From positions 83,059,501 through 83,123,500 of the forward strand of contig CM077595.1 in assembly GCA_039654915.1 (NCBI GenBank): DNA of 64,000 nucleotides, given 5' to 3'. Below are positions 1 through 12,056 of this stretch, piece by piece; position 1 is the stretch's first letter; each line of letters opens with the position of its first letter. Both the position numbers and the translations under genes were made by a program. The stretch is from Aquilaria yunnanensis. Its lineage: Eukaryota; Streptophyta; Magnoliopsida; Malvales; Thymelaeaceae. The notes under the pieces were generated by a model, which saw only the letters and a program-made list of their open reading frames with translations, was not told the origin of the DNA and ran no database searches.

Positions 1-965
1 TTAACCATGCCCTTTTTCTCCAACAGTAAAAGGAAAACCCCTGTGATTTGAGCTAGGCCGTAAGAATGATCAATGATGATGGTAATCCAATTAAAATTCT
101 GGGCACTTGCATAAAAGATTGCTTCTAGCACAATCCTCACTTCCATAAACAAGGGCATTCTTGACCACCAACACAATTGCTCCAACATTCAAATCTAGAT
201 TACAAGAACCATTGATGTAAAAGATTATTGAAAAAAATGTTGGTCAAGGTGTTTCTTCGTGTATCAAATCTTGGATTTTCAGTTAACCCAGATTAAGTGT
301 TTGTGTAATATGCTCATTTGCTAATTGAAATTCTTACTTAATTTCCTCTACTTTATAAATAATATGAGCAGGATCTCAATGAATTCCTTGGAACATTGCT
401 TCATTGTGGCTCAAGCAAATATACCATAAAAGAGCAATCAAGCACTCAAAAAAATTTGATTGCCATTTGGATTCAGGACGCATCAGACGACAAATCCAAT
501 CAAAGATCTAGCCAACATTATCCATAGTCCAAATCCTAAATGAGTTTAAACAAAAAATAAAAAAGTATTCAGATCTTTAATAGCCATATTAGACTTAAGG
601 CAATTCGAATTGTTGGCCACCGCTTATTTGATCGATTCTAACTTAGTGGAAAGAGCATTATGGATGCATTTTCAAATAAATGTTTTGAACTTAACAGGTA
701 TTCTCACATCCTAGAGTCTTTTTAAGAAAAAAAAAATGCATCACCAGATTCACACAAGTGTTAACAGATGGACACTAAAATCTGGTTAGCCAATAACATA
801 CCAGCTTCATGGTATACCTATCATCAATGGTGTAATTACCTTTAAGGTATTTTTTAACAAATAGCAATTCAACATGTATTTGCCTTTATTTAAGATTAGT
901 AAACCACTGAAAAGATTCATCTAATCACAACCAGGTAAATATTATGTTAATCCATGCCCTGACTT

Positions 966-1068
966 TATTATATGGCTGCAAAGAAAAAGAGTAATTAAAG
1001 AACAAATGATCCAAGCTTTCTTTTCCATCTTTATATAAAAAACATATGTTTGGAAGAGAGTTTCCCCA
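966..1068 (-). pseudogene. LINE zinc-binding RT C-terminal domain (zf-RVT)
   Basis: The minus strand reads NICFLYKDGKESLDHLFFN in one frame. This matches the C-x2-C-x4-E-x-x-x-H-L-F-F signature that ends many plant LINE reverse transcriptases. The second cysteine and some flanking residues are changed, as expected in a dead copy. Confidence 0.75.
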
Positions 1069-1919
1069 GATCTAGAACTTATCCTGTGTTAAACCGCCAA
1101 GCATTGTTTTCCAACCAATGAATTGATGTATAGGAACTACTAATGGTTTTCAACACTGTTTTCACCGTTGACTTTGCTAACTTACAATGCTTAGTTTTTC
1201 ATAAAAAGAATTTTGAACCTTTTTTAAACTCTAAAAAGAGCATAGAGGTTCTTCGAAATGAAAGGCCCTAAGTTTTACATGTAAGTTATCTATAAGCTAC
1301 AATTTGTTCTACCATACCTATGAATTAGATGAAGTATTTTGCACATACCAACAATTTGTTGTGTCATGCTCAAATTTGAAACTTATCACCCTTAGTTAGT
1401 TTTTTATATAAAGAATTCTAAACCTTTTTTTTTTCACTCTAATAAGAGCAGAGAGATTGTTTGAAATGAGAGGTCCTCAATTTTACACATAAGTTGTCTT
1501 TAAGCTACAATTTGTTCTATCATACCATGAATCAGATATAGACTTCTGGACTGATCAACAATCCAAAGATTTCAAATAATAGATATTTCCCTACTTAACT
1601 ACAAAGAATCTTTCTTTTGAGATATAGCCCAGAAAATCTTAAGAATCAAAGTTTAATTCCAGAAACATAATTATTTTAGCCTTAACCCTCATTCTTTTTT
1701 AGGAAGAGTTACCTTTTTCCAAGACATAGTTAATCTTTTCTTTCTCCCTAAAAACAACCTTCATTTGCTTGATTGCTAGAACTAGTAAAATGAAAATAAG
1801 AGCCTAGTGGTACCATTTTGGCATAAAGAAAAACAAGGAGTAGTTGTACAAGCCATAAACAAATTAATAAATTTTAGAGGAAAATTCAAGCCTATTAGAG
1901 TATTATGAAAAAAAATTTA

Positions 1920-2339
1920 ATCAACTGAGTCAAAGGCCTTCTTAATATCTAATTAAATCATTCACTAAGGGGAGATATGTGATCTAATATAATGTTTAAG
2001 CAACTTAGATCCTAGTAAAACATTGTCTATGATTTTCTTCTAGGGAACAAAAGCATTTTAGGACTTTCTGATGACTTGTCTAATGCAGTCTTTAGCATAT
2101 TGCTAAAAACCTTAAAAACACATAACACATTTGAAAATAACATTGTAACAAAAGATAAGCCTATAATCTTCAACTGAGCTAGCCTTATGATTGTTTTGAA
2201 ATAATAAGAATATTTACAGCATTGATAGCCCTTAGAATTTTACCAATATCAGAGAATTCAACAATAGAGTCAAAAGAACAAGTCTGATACATAAAGCATA
2301 TAAGCTTTACAAAAAAGTGAAACCATCTAGCTCGGGAGC
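1920..2339 (-). pseudogene. LINE reverse transcriptase core (broken)
   Basis: The conserved plant L1 RT blocks appear on the minus strand in the right order but in different frames. APELDGFTF at 2310-2339 matches the family's A-P-G-P-D-G-F block. A string like EDYRLIFCYNVIFKC at about 2130-2185 matches the FRPISCCNVIYK block, followed by NAFVPRR. DIKKAFDSVD at 1920-1949 is the catalytic D-I-x-K-A-F-D-S-V block and keeps its first aspartate. Frameshifts and stops lie between blocks, so no active enzyme can be made. Confidence 0.87.
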
Positions 2340-4165
2340 ACTGTTTAAATGATCAACTATAATACTTGCTTAACCTTATCAAAAGAACAATGTCTAAAGT
2401 TTTACTTTGTAGGCAAGGATATTGTTTAACCATTTACTTATTCGTATTTTTCCATAGCTAATATTTTTTCCCAATGGGCTTCGAATAAAATTCAAAAAAT
2501 TCCAACTAAATATCCTTAGGATTAGTGATAACCTATTGAGAGCTTTTAATCTACCAAATCCATGGTAAAATTGCTTAGCATTTGACTTTAGCATGAACAT
2601 ATTTATAGTTTTCATAATTTTCTTTAAGCTAATTTATGTGACCTTGCTATTTTACGTAGCTCAGCTCAGTTTTTCAGAAGCTCCTGAAAATTTAATTTTG
2701 CAAACTGCATCTAATGTTTTAACTCTTCATCATGTTTTTGTCTATAGAACTTTGCTGAAGATCATTTAAACTAACACAACTGCTTGACACTCTTTTTTCA
2801 AAGTCTGAATACTCCTAATGGTGAATTTCCTTCAGGTAGCCTTTAATGGCCTTAAGCTTGTAGATTGACATGTACATCTTACACATTAAAACCTGAACCT
2901 TGAACCCATTGTCTATAATTTGATGAAATCTTGGATTATGAATCAAAAAATCCAAAAAGTTAACATTGTTATTCTTTTGATCAGTAGTATGTAATGTGTA
3001 AACCTTAGGGCAATGATCTCATATGAGAGGGGTAAAATAACTTAAATGTCAGGGAAAAAAATTAATCATGTATATGCAAGATCTAAAAAAGCCCTATCAA
3101 TTTTATTCTATACAACATTTGAGCCTTATTGTTGATTATGCCAAGTGCAAAACTTGCTAAACTATGACAAATCTTCTAAATTAATGGAAGCAAAGTAGAC
3201 ATTTGTATCATGAATTTCTTTATTAGACACAAGATATATGTTGCTATGGTATGAAAATGAGTTCTTATTTTAAAAATAAGTTTGTGTTATATAAAATTGA
3301 GATACATATGTACGAAACTGAATTCATATTTTACTAAATTGAGATGTTAATGTAAGAAATGTGATTCCTATTGTATGAAATTATGATATTATTATACAAA
3401 ATTATATTCCAATTATATGGTCATGGATTTTTTATAGTACAAAATTGAGGCATTGATATAAAAAATTGTATTTATATTGCACGAAATTAAAATTGTGATG
3501 TAAACTTCCTTTAATCAATAAAGATTTGACTACTAAAAATTGATCAGATATATTTATCAAATGAATACCTACCTCCTCATAATTCCAAAGAAGAACAATG
3601 TGACATTATAGTGCTTTTGTGATTGGAAACCATATTCCATTTAGTCTCCTAGTTGTTGGAAACTTCATTCGATTTATTAAGCTTGACTATAGTTTCCAGA
3701 ATAGCTAGTATAGCTATTTTATTTACAAAACAAACTTTATAATTTATAGCACTTTCTAGGGTTTGTTGCAACCTCTGACATTCCAAAAGGAAAATAATCA
3801 TTTAGATGAGAATGATTTTGCCTTTGTGAATCCATATTCTTCCTCAAGGGCTTAGATAATGGTGGGATAACTTTGCCTTTTTCATCATCTAATTTTCTTT
3901 GTGCATGTTCATCAACTTTCTTTATCGTATCTGTAGTTTTGGTAATGCTTCTCTTTAAGGCATTTCTATTTTTGGATCTAGCTTTTTATGGCCTAGAATT
4001 TGTTAGAAAGTTTAATGACATATCTTTTAGCTGAAACTGAGATTGGGCAGTCATTTGGCGTTTTCTTACCCACGACCATCCCAGCTTTTTATTTTCAATA
4101 TTTCTAATTTCTGGTTTTTGTTCAATTGGGCTAACAGGCTAAGATTTAGGAACACTAACCTTCTA

Positions 4166-4403
4166 AGGTGCTAGCTTGTAATATTGCCTCATGAAGTTAT
4201 TTGTAGAATGCCTAACCATTCTATAGTGCTTACAAAACTTAGGAATCCATTCATAAGAAACTAAATCATTTCATTTGCACCAAATGAAATCTATACTAGA
4301 ACATGTCTAGGAAGAGGCATAGCTAAATTAACCTCAACCATCACCCTTGCATAAAAAATGTGAGCGTTAGATAAGGTTGCCTTATCAATAACAACTAGCT
4401 TAC
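4166..4403 (-). pseudogene. LINE ORF1 / Gag-like domain (DUF4283 plus zinc knuckle)
   Basis: The minus strand encodes a segment containing FYARVMVEVNLAMPLP (about 4301-4403). About 45 bp further, in another frame, YEWIPKFCKHYRMVRHST (4166-4255) matches the plant L1 ORF1 signature Y-E-W-x-P-x-F-C-x-x-C-x-x-x-G-H. The histidine is present but the second cysteine is tyrosine, so the knuckle is degenerate. In the family this protein is the RNA-binding chaperone. Confidence 0.78.
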
Positions 4404-4597
4404 CTAAATGACTTGCTATCCTGCTCAAGACTTGCTGATTCCATAATATCAATGTGTATTTTAATTGAGCCTAAATGGCAACTTTAGAAACATTCTTTTT
4501 ATTAAATTTGAAATAATGACTTCATGTTCAAGACGATTTGTTACCAATATGCCAATTGCCTTTTTCTAACATGAAATCACGCTCAGATATAGATTGG

Positions 4598-5234
4598 TGT
4601 GAGTCAAGATTATTTATAGAAGATGGTAAAGTGTTACACCCGAAAGGAAGAAGAGGTGACTAGGAATTGATAGGTAAAAGGAGTAAGTAACTTGGTAAGC
4701 TCAGGGGATTGACAGGAGAACAAATCTCAGATGAAAAAAAAAATGATACCCTTAGTAAAACAAAATGTCCGACAAAAAAAAAGGTATAAATCTATATCAA
4801 ATGAAAACTTGATTTAAGCAAATATGAGTGTGGGGGAAATGAAATAACAGGACATCTTTAAATGGTGGGAGAGTTGTAAATTGCTTCCCAAAAAATCCTT
4901 CAACAAGGAAAGTAAAAGTTAATTATATAGGAGTTAGAAGCATAGGATTGCGCCACATGTTCTCAGATTAACGGTGGTGAAATGTGTAATGGCTTTTTTG
5001 GGTTTTTAGTCTACCAGGTCAGTTGGAATTTCCAACGTACTTTATTCTCAGCCCACCAAGTTAGAACTCTCTGAAACCATCCATCTTATGATGTCATATT
5101 AAAAGTTCATACCAAGAATTGTATATTTGACATCATCTAATTTTGGAACAATCAAATAGTCAGTGTACTTTTATCAGTAAACAACAAACAATGAATAAAT
5201 AAAAAATACAACACTCCCAGATTCTTCTACTACA
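4598..5234 (-). repeat. 3' LTR of the degenerate Gypsy element
   Basis: The LTR begins TGTGAGTC and ends CTACTACA on the plus strand, preceded by ATTGG. It aligns with 31271-31567 over shared blocks, for example the stretch containing ACATCATCTAATTTTGGAAC near 5131. It is about 340 bp longer than its partner, which has lost an internal segment. A purine-rich strand next to it (5235-5250, minus) is the likely polypurine tract. Confidence 0.8.
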
Positions 5235-5742
5235 TTTTGCTCCCGCCGCAAGTGGAGCATAAAATGATTCATATGTATGAAAGATAAAACATAGATGTTA
5301 ACATTGAAATACAACATGAATATGAAATAACTTTAGCAGTTCCATGAGTACTAGTTGAAACTTGCATCAATATGATTTAAAGGAGCAAAATCCAAAATCT
5401 TGCAATTTAAATTTCTTAGTACAATATCTACAAATATGAATAACAAATCATACCATTAAGACAAATCATAAAAGAAAACAAGTAATATAAATTAACAATG
5501 TTAAGATTAAAATATGGAAGGATTGAAAGGTTAACAACTACAGGCAAATCTTTCACAAAACTTAGCTAGAATTCCTTTGAACTGGGCATAAACAATGCAA
5601 CACATTCCCCAAAGTTATTACTTGAGTACTAGTATTGGCATAAGCTCCCAACTTGGCCATAACATTGATCTACCGCCCCGTGTTACTCTTACCCTAGGTT
5701 TGGCAGGAGACTCACAAGCTACTGTAAAAGCCGATCTTGTTT
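5235..5742. other. 3' internal region of the Gypsy element, no gene seen
   Basis: This non-coding stretch lies between the Gypsy 3' LTR and the insertion site of the 16.4-kb element. It continues at 22162 after that insertion. I see no open frame or structure of note. Confidence 0.6.
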
Positions 5743-5747
5743 AGTTT

Positions 5748-8278
5748 TGTGGCAACGTGCGGATCGTTTTCGGGAGTCGCCACCAATCAGTTTTCTTAGG
5801 TCGATTGGTCACCTTAAAATTGGTCTGCGAGAGTTCGGGGATCGGGAGTACGGTTACGTTAAAACAACTTCGTTAAAACGCCCAAAAATTGGCACCTTAG
5901 TTGATTTTAATTTTGTTTTGCTTTGCTTTTAAATAATTCTCAGTTAATTTTCAAAATTAGAAATTTTAACTGGATTAGTCGAAATGTGGATTTTTAAATT
6001 AATTTGTATAGAATTTTATACTTCCGAACCATGGACTCTACCGAGTCATTTGGACACGGAAGATTTTTATTCCGAACCATGGACTCTGCCGAGTCATTTG
6101 GACACGGAATTTGGTGAAAATTTTAATCCATATCGTAAAAATATGGATTTTTATCTTTTTATTTAATTTATTTATTTTGAAAGTTTGATATTTTCCAAAT
6201 CGTAGATCCTGCTGGATCATCCGGATATGGAAATTACTTTAATTAATTGTTAGTTATATAATTATTATTTTTATGGAATTTATTATTACTAATTTGTAAG
6301 TCTTTTGTTTTTAGATTTATTAATAATCTAAAAAATTTATTTTTTATTCTTTACACTTTCTTTTCTTTTCTTTCTTTTCTTTCTTTCTTTTCTTTCTTTT
6401 TGATTTTATCTTTCTTTTAGTTTTATTTTTCCTTTCTTTTCTTTCTTTTCTTTTCTTTTCTTTTTCTTTTCTTTCTTTTCTTTCTTTCTTTTCTTTTTTT
6501 ATCTTTTCTTTTTCTTTTCTTTCTTTTCTTTCTTTCTTTTCTTTTTTTATCTTTTTCTTATCTTTCTTTTAGTTTTTTTTTAGTGAAAGTTATTTATTAT
6601 TTAAATAATTATTCAATTTATAAAAGAAAAATAAAAATAATTGGCTTTTTAAAAAATTATTTTTATTAGGATTAAAAAATAATCTTCTTTTAATTTTCAT
6701 TTATTTATTTAAGTAAGGGTAAAGGTGAATTAAATTAAAAAAAAATTATATAAAGGAAAATTAATAATAATAAAGTGGGGCTTTTTGGCCATCCACTTTA
6801 AAAATAAATAATAATAAAGGTTAGCAAAGTTAATTAAATTAATTAACAACAATAATAAAAATTAGCCAAGTTTAATTAAATTAATTGATTAACAATAATA
6901 ATAAAAAGTTAGTCAAGTTAATTAAATTAATTGATTAACAACAATAATAAAAAGTTAGTCAAGTTAATTAAATTAATTAATTAACAACAATAATAAAAAG
7001 TTAGTCAAGTTAATTAAATTAATTAATTAACAACAATAATAAAAAGTTAGTCAAGTTAATTAAATTAATTAATTAACAACAATAAAAGTTAGCCAAGTTA
7101 ATTAAATTAATTAATTAACAACAATAAAAGTTAGCCAAGTTAATTAATTAATTAACAAAAATAATAAAAAGTTAATTAATTGTTAACAACAATTATAAAA
7201 GTTAGTAATAATGCAAAAATTAAAAGGTTAGTAACAATAATAATATTAAAAGTTAGTTGTTAGTAAGTTAATAACAAAAAAAAAGGGTTAGTAATAATAA
7301 CAAATAAGTAAAACAAGTAAAAATTAAAATAGTTAGGAATTAATTCTGCAAGAACAAAATAAAAGGTTAGTGACCAAAGTGAAAGAAATAAAAAAAATAG
7401 AGGACAAAACAAGGGTTGTACCCTTTAGTTTTAATTTTGAATTTTGCTGGGAACGTGAGAAACAGACGCGCGCGCAGGGGGGGAAGGAGAGGCAGCTGGC
7501 GGCGGGGCGGCAGCGCGGCCAGGGGCAGGTGGGGACGGCGCGACGGCAGCGTGGGGGAGCGATGAGCGGCGGAGGGACGGCGTGGAGCGACGGGCAGCGA
7601 AGGAGAAGGAAGAAACAGAAAAAAAACGGAGGAAGAAGATAGTCTATGCGTCAGAATAGAAACTTTTGGGACTTTCTGCGAAAAGGAAAGAGGGCTAGGG
7701 ACTAAGTCTGTAATTTTTATTTTTTCTAAAACGGAGCTCTAAGCTTTCTGTCTATTTTTTTGTGTGTTCAGCACAAAATTTGGGGGGCTATTTATAGAGG
7801 AAGTTTGGCTGAACTGTTGATGGATAAATTAATAAAAAATTTCAAACTTATCTTTAAAATTGGTAAAATGACAATTTTAGTCCTTTACGTCTCTCAGCCT
7901 CTGGATAAGTTCCTGAAGCTTCTGATTTTGACAATTTTGTCGTTTTCTGTCAATTTGCGCCAGAACGTCGGCAGGCCCAAAATTTTATGTGACAAACTAC
8001 CAAATGCTCCTAGAACTTTCAGAATTTGTCAATTTTTCCCGAAACTTCTTAATGTTGTCATTTTTACCTCAAACTTTTAAATTTTGCCATTTTTTTGGAG
8101 TTTTCTTTTTTTCTTTCAAATACACACATATATCATTTTAAATCAAATCTTCACAAAAAAAAAATGTATTTTAAACTAATTAAAATTTTTAGTAATAATA
8201 ATAATAATAAAAATAATAATTTTTTTTATTTAATTTCTTTTAAAATTTTTTATGGTCGGACGAAATTGGGTGTCAACA
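5748..8278 (-). repeat. 3' LTR of the 16.4-kb element
   Basis: The LTR is 2531 bp. On the minus strand it starts TGTTGACACC and ends GTTGCCACA. It contains a long pyrimidine-rich tract (about 6350-6590), an AT-rich array of units around TTAATTAAATTAATTAAC (about 6820-7190) and a GC-rich block (about 7465-7640). A short ORF in the GC block on the plus strand is antisense and probably meaningless. Confidence 0.95.
7788..7797 (-). promoter_or_regulatory. TATA box of the 3' LTR
   Basis: The minus strand reads CTATAAATAG just after a run of C. It lies about 480 bp into the LTR, where a retrotransposon promoter is expected, and is conserved in the other LTR (21667-21676). Confidence 0.7.
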
Positions 8279-8291
8279 GCTGCCCCCCTTT
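8279..8291 (-). promoter_or_regulatory. Polypurine tract
   Basis: The minus strand reads AAAGGGGGGCAGC directly before the 3' LTR start TGTTGACA. This is the site expected to prime plus-strand DNA synthesis. Confidence 0.85.
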
Positions 8292-8379
8292 GCATGCTTC
8301 ATGAGACATGATGTATGCAAAGTCGTTACCAAATTTCGTCCGGCTTAGCTAGGCATTGAAAACCTTTTCGCCGCCTAAA

Positions 8380-10310
8380 TCGTGAGGTTAAGGAACTCTC
8401 CTTAGAACCCCGGCGATAGGAGCTCTCATATCGTTGAAGGAAAATTGATTGTTTCTGAGGCAAAGGTTCCATCCTTAAAACCTCGGATTGATTGATTGAT
8501 TTCGAAGCAAAGGTTCCATCCTTAAAACCTCAAATTGATTGATTGATTTCGAGGCAAAGGTTCCATCCTTAAAACCTTGAATTGATTGATTGATCTCGAG
8601 GCAAAGATTTCATCCTTAAAACCTCAGATTGATTGATTGATTTCGAGGCAAAGGTTCCATCCTTAAAACCTTAGATTGATTGGTTGATTTCGAGGTAAAG
8701 GTTCCATCCTTAAAACCTCGGATTGATTGATTGATGTCGAGGTAAAGGTTCCATCCTTAAAACCTCGGATTGATTGATTGATCTCGAGGCAAAGGTTCCA
8801 TCCTTAAAACCTCGGATTGATTGATTGATGTCGAGGTAAAGGTTCCATCCTTAAAACCTCGAATTGATTGATTGATCTCGAGGCAAAGGTTCCATCCTTA
8901 AAACCTCGGATTGATGAAAATTGATTATTTTCGAGGCAAAGGTTCCATCCTTAAAACCCCGATGATGAAAATTGATTGTTTTCGAGGCAAAGGTTCCATC
9001 CTTAAAACCCCGATGATGAAAATTGATTATTTTTGAGGCAAAGGTTCCATCCTTAAAACCCCGATGATGAAAATTGATTGTTTTCGAGGCAAAGGTTTCA
9101 TCCTTAAAACCCCGATGATGAAAATTGATTGTTTTCGAGGCAAAGGTTTCATCCTTAAAACCCCGATGATGAAAATGGATTGTTTTCGAGGCAAAGGTTC
9201 CATCCTTAAAACCCCGATGATGAAAATTGATTATTTTCGAGGCAAAGGTTCCATCCTTAAAACCTCAGATTGATTGGTTGATTTCGAGGTAAAAGTTCCA
9301 TCCTTAAAACCCCGATGATGAAAATTGATTGTTTTCGAGGCAAAGGTTCCATCCTTAAAACCTCGACGATAGGAAATTGATTATTTTCGAGGCAAAGGTT
9401 CCATCTTTAAAACTCCGATGATGAAAATTGATTATTTTCGAGGCAAAGGTTCCATCCTTAAAACCCCGATGATGAAAATTGATTATTTTCGAGGCAAAGG
9501 TTCCATCCTTAAAACCCCGATGATGAAAATTGATTTCGAGGCAAAGGTTCCATCCTTAAAACCTCGGATTGATTGATTGATGTCGAGGTAAAGGTTCCAT
9601 CCTTAAAACCTCGAATTGATTGATTGATCTCGAGGCAAAGGTTCCATCCTTAAAACCTCGGATTGATGAAAATTGATTATTTTCGAGGCAAAGGTTCCAT
9701 CCTTAAAACCCCGATGATGAAAATTGATTGTTTTCGAGGCAAAGGTTCCATCCTTAAAACCCCGATGATGAAAATTGATTATTTTTTAGGCAAAGGTTCC
9801 ATCCTTAAAACCCCGATGATGAAAATTGATTGTTTTCGAGGCAAAGGTTCCATCCTTAAAACCCCGATGATGAAAATTGATTGTTTTCGAGGCAAAGGTT
9901 CCATCCTTAAAACCCCGATGATGAAAATTGATTGTTTTCGAGGCAAAGGTTCCATCCTTAAAACCCCGATGATGAAAATTGATTATTTTCGAGGCAAAGG
10001 TTCCATCATTAAAACCTCAGATTGATTGGTTGATTTCGAGGTAAAGGTTCCATCCTTAAAACCCCGATGATGAAAATTGATTGTTTTCGAGGCAAAGGTT
10101 CCATCCTTAAAACCTCGACGATAGGAAATTGATTATTTTCGAGGCAAAGGTTCCATCCTTAAAACCCCGATGATGAAAATTGATTATTTTCGAGGCAAAG
10201 GTTTCATCCTTAAAACCCCGATGATGAAAATTGATTCTTTTCGAGGCAAAGGTTCCATCCTTAAAACCCTGATGATGAAAATTGATTTTGAGGCTAAGGA
10301 GCTTTCCTTA
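8380..10310. repeat. Minisatellite of 47- and 51-bp units in the element's 3' untranslated region
   Basis: About forty head-to-tail units share the core GAGGCAAAGGTTCCATCC. One unit type is about 47 bp with ATTGATTGATTGAT; the other is 51 bp with GATGATGAAAATTGATT. Variant units recur in the same order at 8830-8940 and 9570-9690, and at 9266-9470 and 10019-10190, so a block of about 750 bp was itself duplicated. Because 51 is divisible by three, the plus strand shows 17-residue repeat ORFs, which I regard as artefacts. Tandem arrays just upstream of the 3' LTR are a known feature of Tat/Ogre elements. Confidence 0.95.
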
Positions 10311-10833
10311 GGACCTCGAGCGAAATTTATATGAAAGCAATTGAAATTGGAATAATTTTCTTCGAAAGTGTGAATTTTCATAATAGGTGAGCGCAAAGAA
10401 TTAGGCTTCGATAAAACGAGTGAATCTTGATGATGACAATAACACTGACAAATTATGTAAAGGGAACGGATGTTTGGAATCAATATTCAAGGTTCATCTA
10501 ATATTTCCTTCAGTAAATATAGATTCCCTTGTGAGATATGTCATCCGAATAAGGTTAAAGCTTAACTACCCCAAAATGTTATGCCTAGTAGACCTAATAG
10601 GATGCGTCTCAAGAGTAATAAAAATTACTCTTTACTCAGCCATTCCATCCTAAAGGCGTTGTCCTATGGTTTTAATATCAGCATGGACGAAGCTATATTA
10701 TAAAAAAAGAAATTCCCTGAAAAGAAAAACTGAAACACGAAAGAAAATGCTGATAATAAAACTAAAGGACAAGAAAAACGGATCAGATCGCTTCTTTCTT
10801 CCACAATACTTCAACAGGGTGAGTAGAGGACCA
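10311..10833. other. Region between the minisatellite and the LOG-type ORF
   Basis: This would be the 3' untranslated region of the LOG-type transcript on the minus strand. I see no further gene and no clear structure. Confidence 0.5.
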
Positions 10834-11463
10834 TTATGGGAGTGAACTGGTCGGGAAAGACTGTCGTGTCCAGTCTATCTGAATCATTGCTGGATCTGGT
10901 TCAGGAACAAAAGCTTGTATTTTATCTAGCAATTCTTCAGCAGTTGTTGCGGATATTATGATTCGCCGTGCCACTCTTGATATGAAATTCTTCTGCATAG
11001 CATAATCCATAAAAGCTATCAGACCTGTAAAGAAATTGTTAACATTTAAAAGCCCAATGGGTTTCTTATGCAAATTAAGTTGGGCCATGGAAGCAATTTG
11101 AAAGACTTCTCCCAATGTGCCAAAACCACTTGGTAGAGCGATAAAAGCATCAGCATTTAAAAGCATTTGTAACACACGCTCTTGCAAATTTTTAACCACT
11201 AATTCTTCTCCAATCGTGCCCCCAGAAATAAATTTCAGAGGTCCAGGGATAATGCCCAGAACTTGACTTCCTCCTAGAGATGCTGCTGATGCTACACCTC
11301 CCATTAATCCGACACTACCTCCTCCATAAACTAAATGTATTTTTCGCTCAGCTAATACTCTACCCAAATGGTTGGCTGCTTTTAAATACTCTTCATCTTT
11401 TCCAGGAAAAGCCCCAGAAAATACACAAATACTTCGGGATTTACGAGTTGGGGTTTTCTCCAT
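10834..11463 (-). CDS. LOG-type cytokinin riboside 5'-monophosphate phosphoribohydrolase, carried by the retrotransposon
   Basis: LOG enzymes release the free cytokinin base from its ribotide in the cytosol. I use the methionine that gives 209 aa and begins MEKTPTRKSRSICVF. An upstream in-frame methionine would add 29 mostly hydrophobic residues and would lie upstream of the TATA box. Family features are clear: the Rossmann start SICVFSGAFPG (about 11-21), YGGGSVGLMGG (46-56), GIIP (70-73), NADAFIALP (103-111) and KPIGLLNV. The catalytic motif P-G-G-x-G-T-x-x-E is here P-S-G-F-G-T-L-G-E (111-119), so the first glycine is serine; Glu119 and the likely Arg96 remain. Plant LOG genes usually have several introns and this one has none, so it probably came from a cDNA. 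The EPDP-containing C terminus recalls divergent plant LOG-like proteins. A TATA box lies 31-41 bp upstream. Activity is unproven. Confidence 0.85.
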   Translation of the reverse strand: MEKTPTRKSRSICVFSGAFPGKDEEYLKAANHLGRVLAERKIHLVYGGGSVGLMGGVASAASLGGSQVLGIIPGPLKFISGGTIGEELVVKNLQERVLQMLLNADAFIALPSGFGTLGEVFQIASMAQLNLHKKPIGLLNVNNFFTGLIAFMDYAMQKNFISRVARRIIISATTAEELLDKIQAFVPEPDPAMIQIDWTRQSFPTSSLP

Positions 11464-11493
11464 TCCTATCCTTACCCTTGTGAGAAAAGAGGA

Positions 11494-11504
11494 TATATTT
11501 ATAG
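11494..11504 (-). promoter_or_regulatory. TATA box of the LOG-type ORF
   Basis: The minus strand reads CTATAAATATA 31-41 bp before the chosen ATG. This supports transcription from an internal promoter and favours the second methionine as the start. Confidence 0.65.
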
Positions 11505-11566
11505 AGATGAAGAGATAAGGCAATAATTTTATTTTCAAGAATAGATACATTATTGCCAGCTATTCA

Positions 11567-12010
11567 CAGTAGTCACGAGTATGACTCTGGTCAGGTATGG
11601 GTACACTATCGTTAAAAGAGGAGGAAAATTTTCAAAATAGCTGCTAGCATGTACAGTAGTCACTACTGTAGCTTACGTCAGGAGTAGGTACGTGATTGTT
11701 GGAAGAGAAGGAAAATTTTAAAAAGTGGCAGCTATATACAGTAATCATAACTGTATCTCATGTCAGGAGTGGGTACATTATTGGGAGGATAATTTCAAAA
11801 GCGACAGCTAGCATGTACAGTAATCGTGAATTTGGTTCACGTCAGGAGTGAATACATTATTACCAAAAGGGGAGGAAAATTTCAAAAGTGACAGCTAGCA
11901 TGTACAGTAATCGTGACTTTGGTTCACGTCAGGAGTGGATACATTATTACCAAAAGGGGAGGAAAATTTCAAAAGCGACAGCTAGCATGTACAGTAATCG
12001 TGACTTTGAT
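11567..12010 (-). repeat. Five promoter-like tandem repeats upstream of the LOG-type ORF
   Basis: About five units of 85-90 bp share GCTAGCATGTACAGTAATCG and GGAGGAAAATTTCAAAA. On the minus strand three units carry TGACGT (11675-11680, 11839-11844, 11926-11931), the core bound by plant TGA-type bZIP factors. A related single unit lies upstream of the first cysteine-rich ORF (about 12700-12790). Enhancer function is inferred from position and motif. Confidence 0.75.
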
Positions 12011-12056
12011 CCTCATCTTCCACTGGCTTTGCGTCCAGTAATGGCTTCAATGCTTT

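Larger units (their letters stand above)
1..4597 (-). mobile_element. Degenerate L1-type LINE, main part
   Basis: This is a decayed non-LTR retrotransposon read on the minus strand, full of stops and frameshifts. In element order I can read an ORF1-type domain with a degenerate zinc knuckle (about 4166-4403), a reverse transcriptase core (about 1920-2339), a zinc-binding RT C-terminal domain (about 966-1068) and a possible RNase H-like start (about 125-215, with a DGSCNLDL-like string). That order is the one known for plant L1 elements. The element is interrupted at 4597 by a Gypsy insertion, and its 5' part resumes at 31573. Its 3' end lies to the left of the window. The assignment to LINE is firm; the exact boundaries are not visible. 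Confidence 0.85.

Noticed and set aside
5984..6166. 60-aa ORFs with an internal duplication in both LTRs
   Set aside because: They reflect a short tandem repeat in the LTR, overlap on both strands and lack support as coding.
7370..7642. 90-aa basic, glycine- and arginine-rich ORF in the LTR (also 21249-21521)
   Set aside because: It is antisense to the element, lies in a GC-rich LTR block and has low-complexity composition.
9064..10025. Plus-strand ORFs of 17-residue repeats
   Set aside because: They arise because 51 bp is a multiple of three, and they are antisense to the element.
8380..10310. CRISPR-like look of regular repeats
   Set aside because: Units are contiguous with no unique spacers, and the setting is a plant retrotransposon. 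It is a minisatellite.
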